A stretch of 64,000 nt of DNA from positions 379,743 through 443,742 of the forward strand of contig CAJNDS010000446.1 of the NCBI GenBank assembly GCA_905221605.1, in the 5' to 3' direction. Below are positions 40,601 to 49,900 of this stretch, one piece after another (position 1 is the first letter of the stretch; the number at the start of each line of letters is the position of its first letter). The DNA comes from Symbiodinium natans. Its lineage: Eukaryota; Sar; Dinophyceae; Suessiales; Symbiodiniaceae. The translations under genes were made by a program, and so were the position numbers. The notes under the pieces were generated by a model. The model was not told the DNA's origin, did no database searches, and was given only the letters and a program-made list of their open reading frames with translations.

Positions 40601-41828
40601 CCTCGTCTGCTTCAAGGCTCAAAAGACCGACCCCGGCTGGCCCACCTTTTCTGTTTCCTTTGCAGGTTTCGGGGTTTAGGGTTTAGGGTTTTGGGTTCAG
40701 GTTTTAGGGTTTAGGGATAGGGTTTAGGGTTTAGTGTTTAGGGTTTAGGGTTTACGGTTTTCCCGCAAAAGCCCCCGTCATACTAAACCCCCAAACAGCC
40801 CCTACACTCTAAACCCTTATATCATATCGTTATGCTTTGGGATGTTCCCCCGTATACTGACAGTCCATTTTCGGGATTGTAATATGGGGTACTAGAAAGA
40901 AGGCGGATTCTCCCAAGTGGCACAGGCCTACTATCCCAAGTACCCGACTGGTGATTGGGCGGGTCCCTCAGAAGTTGTCCCCTCCGTATCCCTTTTTTCT
41001 GTTTTGGGAGGGCAGAGGAGATAAGGTTGAGGGTTTAGGGTTTAGGGTTTAGGGTTGACTTAGGGTTTAATTGGGGTTGAGGTTTAAGGTTGAGGGTGTC
41101 AGGTGTTCTGGTTTTGATGCTGTTTAGGACGTTTCGTGCATTTCGGGGCCGCAGGTCTTGAGGACTTGAAGGCTTCAGGGCTCTAGTTTCTTCTTCTTCT
41201 TCTTCTTCTTTGGTGGGATCCTGCAACTACAGTGAGCGAGTTTAGAGCTCGGGGTTTAAGGCTTGGCTGGATTCATCCCCTACGCCGAAGTGCTTCAAAA
41301 GTGGGAAGGGTGGCCAGAGATGAGGTGGCTGCCACATACGTGATTTAGCAGGGCACACGCTGTGCTATTTGGGGAACTCATATTATAATTAGATAGAACC
41401 TTCGAACACGACGCCAACAACGAAGCCCCAAAACCCACACCCCCTAAAACCTTGAAGAGTCCCCAAACCCGAACTCACAGATCCGGGTCTTACAATACCT
41501 GGCGTCGTTGGGCCAGGACGGCCCCTCCTGTGAGGTACACGTTTCTGTTCCACGGCTCCTATATGCCCGGCATATGAGTTCAATCATGGCACACGGCCTA
41601 TATGCTCGCCAAGCAAGAACTAAACAACCCAAAGCCATGAAGCCCGACAGCCCCAAAGCCCCAACCCTAACACACCGAAACCGAAACCCCAAACCCTAAA
41701 CCGACAAACCCAAACCGCCAAACCCCAAACCCTAAACTATGCTCCTGACGGAAGCTCTCTCGACTGAGATCCGCGGCAACGTCTGGGATCGACTGAAGGC
41801 GTGGGGATCGGGATTTGTGGAGCCTACA
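34167..41828 (+). CDS. Kelch-like multi-exon gene, part 1
   Basis: 34167-34226 is a 20-codon exon flanked by CAG and GTGCGC (SAPMILIFGGKGYEHVK). 35115-35214 (PVTGRLIYHYCEQMSKVDLR), 36534-36621 (LNELWRYNIRYNKWEPGS), 37008-37062 (FEIHKPHMMFVRAFAS), 37989-38085, 38827-38893 (FGHGAAIIEQVDEQNSAG), 39391-39469 (MYMYIYGGMGNQCTGPRC), 40054-40133 (CNDVWRYEIAWAAQ), 40918-40975 (AQAYYPKYPTGDWAGP), 41279-41342 (YAEVLQKWEGWPEMRW) and 41746-41828 (EIRGNVWDRLKAWGSGF). Motifs IFGG, YGG, GHG and LWRY/VWRY with a following W are typical of kelch beta-propeller blades, each blade being split over exons. Cellular role unknown. Exon order fits one gene, but no transcript links them. Confidence 0.6.
34628..35100. 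other. Stretch with simple repeats
   Basis: AT-rich ATATAAACATATACATATAC tract at 34680-34745 running into CTCTCTCTCT, poly-C at 34909-34927 and poly-A at 34930-34945, then short telomeric words. No exon seen. Confidence 0.6.
35216..35364. repeat. TTTAGGG array
   Basis: About twenty heptamers with three octamer or decamer variants, starting directly after the coding island 35115-35214. Confidence 0.92.
35726..35867. mobile_element. Element B, copy 5, with telomeric insertion
   Basis: ACTTGGAGGTTCATGG, then about 40 bp of TTTAGGG-like sequence (35741-35782), then B sequence again (TACTTACAACCTACTTAGAA) to AAGTACCCTGAACCCCCAC. Confidence 0.75.
36123..36238. mobile_element. Element K, copy 2
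   Basis: CACTTGGAAGCTCTTGTGAC pairs with GTCGAAAGGGCTTCCAAGT. Longer centre than copy 1. Confidence 0.82.
36353..36546. repeat. Telomere-like tract flanked by 15-bp direct repeat of exon start
   Basis: TCAGGGAAGAGTGGC occurs at 36353-36367 and 36532-36546. Between them lie CCCTAAA and CCCCTAAA units. The second copy begins the kelch exon (AG|G GAA GAG TGG). Confidence 0.8.
36830..36938. mobile_element. Element J, copy 1
   Basis: ACCCAAAGAGCCCAATACCC at the left and GGAGTATTGGGCTCTGGG at the right are inverted. The centre has a second inverted pair (ATACCTTAAATC and ACTTAAGGTAT). Confidence 0.85.
37786..38017. repeat. Telomere-like tract flanked by 29-bp imperfect direct repeat
   Basis: TCTGGGTGGTTTCTGAAGAC at 37786 and TCTGGGAGGTTTCTGAAAAC at 37989 continue to ACCGACT(A/C)GGC, with three mismatches over 29 bp. 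Between them are CCCTAAA and 9-bp CCCCCTAAA units (37850-37945). The second copy leads into open + sequence (SENRLGDEPHDERACRVAG). Confidence 0.78.
38455..38570. mobile_element. Element L, copy 3
   Basis: CTAGGTTGGCCCTTGGAACA, TTTTCCCTTATTGTGTTGAA, GAGGATAATACTTAGGAATA, then GGGGCTTAAGGATCATCCTA, which is inverted relative to the left end. Its location in an intron is inferred only. Confidence 0.7.
39595..39930. repeat. Poly-C and poly-G tracts with an inner duplication
   Basis: C runs at 39606-39618 and 39744-39753, G runs at 39642-39650 and 39866-39880. Imperfect repeats of CTCGG(G/C)AAAACC(T/C)(A/G)TG occur near 39658 and 39713. No gene. Confidence 0.6.
39940..40032. mobile_element. Element D, copy 3 (intact)
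   Basis: ACCTGGGACCCTCTTTACCA left, AAATCGAGTCCCAGGT right; centre GGGTAGTTTCTACGAATC. Confidence 0.85.
40403..40512. mobile_element. Element L, copy 4
   Basis: ACCTAGGTAGACCGTGGGGG, TTTTCCCTTCTTGGGTTCAA, GAGGATCCTATTCAGGAATA, then GGTTCTAAGAGCCATCCTTA. Follows coding-poor sequence between kelch exons. Confidence 0.68.
40837..40900. mobile_element. Element A, copy 5 (right arm missing)
   Basis: TTGGGATGTTCCCCCGTATA followed by CTGACAGTCCATTTTCGGGA; sequence then leaves the family. Confidence 0.7.
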
Positions 41829-42110
41829 CCCTAAAACCTAAACTTAATACCCTTCTACGGGATTCTACTGGTATGCGCTTAGGGCACAGAGCAGAGTGGT
41901 TACATGGGTTCTGGTTTGGTTTGAGGTCCAGGCCTTAATGTCGGGCTCAGCAGGGGGACAAAACTGTTCCCTAAATCCTATATAAGCCCTAAACCCTAAA
42001 CCCTGAACCCTAAACCCTAAACCCTAAACCCTAAACCCTAAACCTCACAAGCATCCTGAACCGCAAGCCCTAGACCCTAAACCCCCCAACTCCTTTAGGC
42101 CGTCATCTTT

Positions 42111-42312
42111 CTGGTTCTTAGTAGGGAATGAGGGAAGGAGGGCCCTTGTTATACCCCTTATGGGATTATTTAGGGTACCTCATTCCCCTCATGCCCTGCC
42201 AAGAACCCCTAAACCCTAAACCCTAAACTCTAATAAACCCTAAACCCTAAACCCTAAACCCTAAACCTCATTCCCTACTAAGAAACCATAGGGTACCAAG
42301 AACCAGCCAGTC
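42111..42312. mobile_element. Element E with telomeric array in its right end (composite 1)
   Basis: E body 42111-42207 (CTGGTTCTTAGTAGGGAATG to CCAAGAACCC), CCCTAAA array to 42266, then a second E right end CCTCATTCCCTACTAAGAAA to CCAGCCAG. The arrangement is the same as at 50560-50712. Confidence 0.75.
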
Positions 42313-42529
42313 ATTTGGGGTTTGGCTTGGGCTTTGGGTCGTGTCAGGGCTTAAGCCAGGCTTGGGGCTGGAATGTCAGATCTTCATTTACATTAATTAT
42401 ACTATACTATACTGTGTTCTATTATATTATATTGTACTATATTGCATTGTATTATAAGCGTCTTTCTGGCTTTTTGAGTTTGTTGCGTTGGGGCATTCTC
42501 ACCTTCCTCTCGCTTGGCCAAAACTGACA

Positions 42530-42632
42530 GGTTCTTAGTCATTAGTAGGGAATGAGAGAATGAGGTACCCTATATAATCCCTTGAAGGGTTTTTGTTAGG
42601 GCCCTAGTTCCCTCATTCCCTGCCAAGAACTC
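42530..42632. mobile_element. Element E, copy (intact)
   Basis: GGTTCTTAGTCATTAGTAGG GAATGAG, centre CCTTGAAGGG, right CTCATTCCCTGCCAAGAAC. Confidence 0.8.
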
Positions 42633-42639
42633 GGGCCTA

Positions 42640-43230
42640 AACCCTACAGCCTGGACCGCCGGCAGGACTGCCCATATGGCGGCCGCTATCGCAGGGGGCC
42701 CTGTAGTTGGCCGTGGGTGTTTTCTTGGGATGTTCCCCCTTATACTAACAGTCCCTTAACGGGGACTCCAACAGGGGATTATTATAATCCCTATTAACAG
42801 TCCTTAAAAGGGATTCGAATAATTAGGGGGTACTATAATCCCGATTAAGGACTGCTAGTATAAGGGGAGACATCCCATGTGGCATCTTCAGGTGAGGTTT
42901 TAGGGAATATCGGATTTGCTTTTGGAACCGTAAAAACCGAGAAGTCGTCCTTGCAGGGCACTTGACATTTTCGTAAAACCCCTAAAGGTCCATGTACCTA
43001 AATGGTGGAGCCCCCTTACCCGTACACCTTAAATCCCTAAAACCTATACCCTAAACCTGAAACCCTACACCCTAACACCCTAAACCCTAAGCCTGAAAGC
43101 CCTGAAACCCTAAAACTCTACATGCTAAAGCCACAATTCAGACCGCCGCACCCCCATAGCCTTCCAAGGACATGGCATGGCTCCCGTCTCAGATCCTGCA
43201 GGGAGTTTTTCGGGGGTTTAGGGTTGAGGG
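42640..43230 (+). CDS. Possible exons between kelch clusters
   Basis: 42650-42715 reads DRRQDCPYGGRYRRGP on +, and 43165-43205 reads GHGMAPVSDPA, again with the GHG of kelch blades. Between them is an A element and C-rich sequence. Too short to be sure; included as partial exons of the kelch cluster. Confidence 0.35.
42725..42877. mobile_element. Element A, copy 6 (enlarged)
   Basis: TTGGGATGTTCCCCCTTATA left, TAGTATAAGGGGAGACATCC right. At 153 bp it is half again the usual size, with an additional internal copy of CTATTAACAGTCCTTAAAAG. Confidence 0.85.
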
Positions 43231-43240
43231 TTGAGGGTTT

Positions 43241-43350
43241 AGGGGATTCAGGGGGGATATGTAACCCAAGGTTCCCTAATTCTCCCCACTACCTAAGGCT
43301 CCCTAAGCTTTACCTACCCCCCCCCCCCTCCCTTAAGGACCCTATAAAGG
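43241..43350. mobile_element. Element F, copy 3
   Basis: TATGTAACCCAAGGTTCCCT, CTCCCCACTACCTAAGGCTC, right end CTCCCTTAAGGACCCTATAA. The left end is displaced by a TTTAGGG/TTGAGGG tract. Confidence 0.6.
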
Positions 43351-43739
43351 TGGGACTTTGGGGCAGCGAGCTGACCGAAGAACCCCGAATGACTTGTCTT
43401 GTTTTGGCTGCCGCTAGTTTCCTAGGCAGGATAAGGGGGGGGGGGGGGGGCTTTAAAAGGGAGCCCTTCTGAACCCTCTTCTGGCTCTCTTAAACAGGGA
43501 CCTTATTATTCAGAGGGTCTATATCCCCAAGGGTTCCCCCTAATCCCATCCCCTATAGTTCAGGGTTTAAGGTTGAGGATTTAGGGAACCGGGCGGCGGC
43601 CTCCCAAAGTAGGGATGTCTGATGTCTTTAAGGAGGACCCTAAACCCTAAACCCGAAACCCTAAACCCTAAACACTAAACCCTAAACCCTAAACCCTAAA
43701 CCCTAAAGACCCTGTAAACCCTAACCCCCAAACCCCTCG

Positions 43740-46700
43740 GGGAAGAAGCTTGAGACGCGAAGTCTTTCAGCTGGTACCTGAAGAGCCCGAGTCCTACTTC
43801 GTTTTTTAGGTAACTCCAGAATCCTGTGAAAACCGAGAGGTAGATTCCTAAGAATGACCCAATAGGAGTATAGGGTACAAAAACCGTAAACCCTAAACCC
43901 TAAACCCTAAACATTGGGTTTCTACCTTTTGGGATCCTTCCAGGGGTCGAGGAGAAGGGTGTAGGGCTTCAGCATGCTTGACATCCCTTCGACGCTCAAG
44001 CCAGTTTTCGTCGCAAAGCGAAGAGTCTAGGGTTTAGGGTTCAAGGTATTTAGGCCTAGGGGTTCAGGGTTTAGGGTTCGGGGTTTAGGGTTTGGTGTTG
44101 AGGGTTTAGGGTCGGCCTCTGATTTTGCTGTGCTTTGTTCGACTACACCCTTTACAAACCCCGAAACCTAAACCCTAAACCTTATTTGTGGGGACAGTTG
44201 ACTAAGCTCTTCGCCGACTTCCAGTCAGGGGCCTTAATGTTTCAGGTTAAACCCCTAATTCCCAAACCCTAAACCTTCTCAACCCTCTCAATCTGAAGCT
44301 ATCTTTGGTGCACCAGGTCAGCACATCCAGCAATCAGTACATCTATGTCTTTGGCGGCCAGACGCTTCTTAGCTGCAGAACACCCCCTAAACCCTAAACC
44401 CTAAACCCTAAACCCTAAACCCTGAAAACTAAACCCTAATCCGAAACCCAAAGCCCTAAACGCCCGGCAAGGCTCGGCGGCTTCGAAAACACACTGCTGC
44501 GCTATCGTATCTCCACGGACCTCTGGGAGGACTTTCCACTCCAAAACACAAGAACTACTTAGGGTTTAGGGTTTAGGGTTTAGGGTTAGGGTTTTGGGCT
44601 TCGGGGTTTAGGGTTTACAGGGCTTTAGGATTTTACAGGGTCGTATGGCGTTTTGACGGGTTCTTTGAAGGGCTTAAGAGCTTTTATAAGGTTTCATAGG
44701 GTTTTAGAGGGCAACAAGGTCTCAACAAGTGGCCGTATGAACGTAGCAGATGAGGATTAAGTAGGGCCTTGTAGGGTTTATAGCTTTTCAGCCCGGGACT
44801 CTATGTACCTATAGATTCGTAGTAACTGCCCTTAACTAGTAGTATAACCCATAAAACTGTAGGTAAAGAGGACTCCAGGTAAGCCCTAAACCTTTACAAC
44901 CCCAAAACCCTCTAAACTCTACAAACCCTCATGAAAAGCCCGAGAACTAAACACTATAAAACCATATAAAACCTAGTTTGAGGGCCGATGCAAACTCCAT
45001 AAACCCTTTATCCCTAAATCGACCAAGCCGGCAACCCCTCAACCGTTTTGTGTTTTTCGTGTAATGCCCCGAAAGTCCACCAACAGCTCAACACAGCTCT
45101 GGGCTCTATTGGGTGTAAGAGTGGGGCTGCTGCTCAACCCTAAGCCCTAAACGAGTTGAGGACCCTTCGAAGCCCGACACCCTAAGCCCTGAACCCTAAA
45201 CCCTAAACCCTAAACCCTCAACCCTAAACCCTAAACCCTAAGCCCTAAACCCTAAACCCTAAACCCTAAACCCTAAACCCTAACCGGCCCTAACCCCAAT
45301 GTGTGCTCTGAACAGGACATGCGCCCCTATGGCCGGGTCTCGCTCACGCGTCTCATGTACGACTACTTCGGCGTCCGGAGCTCGGATTTACCAGAGTGTG
45401 GGGTTTTTAGGGTTTAGGGTTTAGGGTTTGGGTTTTGGGGTTTCGGGTTTAGGGTTTAGGGTTTGGGGTTTGGGGGTGTGGGGCTTGGGGGTTAGGGTCT
45501 AAGGATTGGGTGTTCAAAGAGTTTCAATGCTTTAGGATTTTTAGGGGTTAGGGTCATATCAGGGGCGTTTGCCGCGGCTTCTTTCGCAGCGCCTAGAAAC
45601 CCTAAAGACCCAGACCCAGACCTGAACCCCTGTGCTTGCCCCATGTGGAGTTGAGGATCACGAGCGTAGGGGTTCAGGGGAAACCCTAGACCCTAAACCC
45701 TAAACCCTAAACCTTAAACCCTAAACCCTAAACCCTAAACCTTAAACCCTAAACCCTAAACCCTAGTTTCGCGGGAGTCATACTCGGAGCCCTTAAGGTT
45801 GTACTCTAAGAGCTTCGCTGTACTCCTCATGTCGCCCCTATATTCCCTAAACCCGAAACCCTAAACCCGAAACCCTAAACCCTAAACCCTAAACTATATT
45901 CACTTAGAGCATCTTTTCTTTAAAAGGAGTCCCCAAGCCCAAGGGTTACAACCTTAGGGTCCAAGGTAGAGTCGCATGATAACCGCAACTCCTACGAGCA
46001 TCCTATCCGGTTTAGGGTTTAGGGTTTAGGGTTTAGGGTTTTAGGGTTTAGGGTTTAGGGTTTAGGGTTTAGGGTTTAGGGTGCCATGCTTGGAGATTTT
46101 GTTGAGGTATGGATGCTGCAGTCGTACATCCTGCTACTCTAAACCCTAAACCCGAAACCCTGAACCCTAAACCCCAAACCAAACCCTAAACCCTAAACCC
46201 CCTAAGCCCTCTGCACAGTCTGATGCATAGAGTGCTGAGACGCCGGCCGCCACCAGCGCGCCCGTGCAGTCCTTCAACAAGGCCCGTTCCAAGTGGAATC
46301 CCGAAACCCGGAACCCTAAACCCTAAACCCTATACCCTAAATCCTAAACCCTAAACCCTAAACCCTAAACCCTAAACCCTAAACCCTAATCCCTAATCCC
46401 TAAACCCTAAACCCTAAACCCTAAACCCTAAACCCTAAACCCTAAACCCTAAACCCTAAGCTAAAAACCCTCAACCCTAGAAAGCCTAGACCCCATAAAC
46501 CCGAAATGTAAACCCTAACCCTATAAACCCTGCCCCCCCTTAGCCGGTAGTTGATAGTTGAAGCTTCGGGGTGCCCTAATGCTGGTGTGAAGGAGGGGCC
46601 CCTTCACTTTACAAATTTGGGTTTAGGGTTCAGGGTTCAGGGTTTAGGGTTTAGGGCTAGGGTTTAGGGGTAATCAGGGGACTGATCTGCATTGAACCTG

Positions 46701-46866
46701 AGGGGGGTGGCCCTCCTTCCCAAAGGCTCCACGTACCCATATAGTGTGTACTTGGGCCTTGGAGGGGTTCCCAGATAGTAGCTTTAGGGCCCAAGTATAT
46801 ACTACATAGATACATGGACCCCTTGATGCTTCTCAGCGGTTAGCAAGATAGATATTCGTTGCGCGC

Positions 46867-46935
<69 letters not shown>

Positions 46936-49900
46936 AGTTTTATCTTGGAGACCTGCGATGTTTCGATGTATGTGGGGGCTCGTGGCACGGGATGGGACCC
47001 GGTCCAGCCTGATTGCCAAAGGCTAAGCTGGGTGCTTGTTAAAGAACCTACATTAAGCCATTTGGACTTATGAAGAAGTTTCTTAGCCAGAGCACCGCTG
47101 GTGGGGCTATTGGGGCTTAGGGCTGAGGAGGCTTGTTGGCCCTTGCGGTTTAGAGGGTTTGGGGCCCGGGCTCGGTTTGGGTTGAGGCTAAACCCTAAAC
47201 CCTCAACCCTACACCCTAAACCCTAAAACCTAAACCCTAAACCCTAGATTCAAAAACCCTGAAACCCTGGCTCAGGAGATCGATGTCGACTGCCGGGACG
47301 ATTTCCTGCAGCAGCAGTATCCCCATTGCAAGGCGATGGGGGGCCTTCAGGCTTGTTTGGATTTTAGGGCTGTCAGTTGTTGACTCCGATGTCAAGTTCA
47401 AAGGCTGTTGCCATGCTTCCAAGTGACGGTACGAGAACTGAAGCGAGGAGCTCTTTGCCTGCGCCGCGTGGCGTGGTGTGAGGAGTCCAAAGAGGATTGC
47501 ACCATGTGCCACCATTCCTCCTCGAAGATGGTAGCGCGGCGGACTAGCAGTTGCCTCTGGCAGGGCCCCTGGCAGATCCTGTGGGCAGTGCGAGAAAGGC
47601 CCTTGACTGATCAAAGCCGGGTAATGCGTGTGGGCGTTTGCGGTCTTGCCCGTGCGAGCCCTCCGTGGATCCCGTTTCTCGAAAGAAGAAGTGAGTCGAA
47701 TGACGCTTGCTGCGTGCAGCTCTTTGGCACGGATGCTGCTTGAGCTCGCTGCGAAGACGCCCTGCAAATTTAACTTTGCTACAACTGGCTAATTTTTAAA
47801 CCCTCCAGAAACTCAGCACTTTCTACCCTAAGTATAAGCCCCACCCTGGGCCCCTGAACATTCCCAACGCCCTATGTTGCTAGGGCTAAACCACACAACC
47901 CTAGAAGTTCTAGGAATCCGTCCCTCCCTCAACCCTATAAGCCCAAAAACCCTGACCTTGAAAACCCAGAAAACCTTACAGCCCCAAGTTCTAGAGTCCC
48001 TTATAGTATCCCCAAACCCCTAAACCCTAAACCCCTAAACCCTAAACCCTAATCCGAAAACTCCTACCTGGCACCCTCTTTACCTACTGTTTTATGGGTT
48101 ATACCTACTAATGAAGGGTAGTTACTACTAATCTGTAGGTATCAGATGAGCCCTAGAACCCTGTTGGAGTCCTCCCTATAATCCTAGACCCTTAAAACCT
48201 ACAATCCCCTCATAGTATCCCTAAACCCTAAACTCCTAAGCCCTAGAATCCTATATGGGAGTCCTCCCCGAGAATCCTAGACCTATAAACCCCACAATCC
48301 CCAAACAACCCAAAAGGTCCTAAGTACCTACATAGTAGAAAGTAGAGTTTCCATAATACGAATTACGATTTGGGTTTGGGTAAGTTTTCCCTATACTGGT
48401 ACTTAGCTTTGTGGTGCTTTGCTGTAACTTTAGATCCTTAGCCTTTTTGGGCTTACTGGTTTTCTTCGTAAGGCAGCTAAGAATTCAAGTTATCACTGCC
48501 CTCCTAAGTGCAGCCAAGTTAGGACTTGTTGGGTACTTGGAGGTTCATGGTGCTTGTTAACCAATTCTAACTGTACTTATATCCGCACTTATAACCACAT
48601 TTCGGGCACCCAAGGGTCTTATAAGTGGGTTATTAGTACAGTCTAGGATGCCCAGTAGTACCCTTATTCCCTTTTTTGGGGGTTTAGGTTCCCTTATAAA
48701 CCCCTTTAAGGAAAAAAAGGGCACCCGTTTTAAGCCTCGGTTACTGGGCAGCCTAGCAGTTAAAATTGGTTAATAAGTACCATGAACCTCCAAGTAAGTG
48801 CAGGTCTGCCCAACTTGCGGTCTGGTCTTGGGCCGTCGAGAGGCCTGCGTCTGCGCGCGGACTCGGGCTTAGTGCTAAGCGTGTAAAGTTTTTTGGGTTT
48901 AGCGTCTAGGGTGCAGGGTGTAACTAGGGTTTAGGGTTTAGGGTTTAGGGTTTTCGGGTTTAGGGTTTAGGGTTTAGGGTTTAGGGTTCAGGGTTTAGGG
49001 TTTAGGGTTTAGGGTTTAGGGTGGGTTCGGGTTTAGTGCTTAGGGTGTAAAGTTCAGGGTTTAAGGTTTGTGAGGTTTGGGGACTTGGTTGGGGCGTAGG
49101 GCTTGGGCTCAGTCTCTACCTGGGACTCCATTGACCTACAGATTCGTAGTAACTACCCTTAATTAGTAGGTATAGCCCCCAAAAAAACTGTAGGTAAATC
49201 AGGTTAGGGCCTAAACCCTAAACCCTAAACCCTAAACCCTAAACCCTAAACCCTAAACCCAGTTGAAGGTTCCATTCTTCTAGCTTCTTGGCCGACTCTT
49301 GACCCCGCCACGGCCGCAGGAGGGTGCCCACATGCCAGACGAGCGCTCGGACTTCAGTGTCTCTGGGCGGAATGGAGGGGCGTACGGTGTAGGGTTTTTT
49401 TGGGTTTTTTTTGGGGGTTGGGGTTTATTGGGGTTAGGGGTTTGGGGGTCTAGGGGGTTTTGGGGGTTTAGGGGGGTGGGGGGGTTAGGGGTTTAGTTTC
49501 CATAGCGCCCTCCGAACCCTCCCTCCGAACCCTCAGAATTTGCCACCTAATTATGCCGTGTGGTCATTGGTTGAGCCAGTGGAGGTAGTGCGCTGCTGTG
49601 GGACTTGGGTGCGGTGTAGGGATTCTCCTTTCTAAACCCCGGAACTACCCTCAAATGTACATGATGCCTTTAGGAAGGTACCCCAAACCCCTGCAACCCT
49701 CAACGCCCTAACCCTCAAAACCCTAAACCCCTTAAACCTGAATTTGAATCCTGAAGCCCGAAAGCCCTCTTGAACAACAAGCCACTGAGGTTGCAAGCCC
49801 CTAAAGCCTCCAAAGCCACAAACCCCTACACCCGAAAGCCCGAAGCCCTTCGTAAACAAAAGCCCACTCAGGTTTTATAGGGTTCTTCAGGGAGGGGGGT

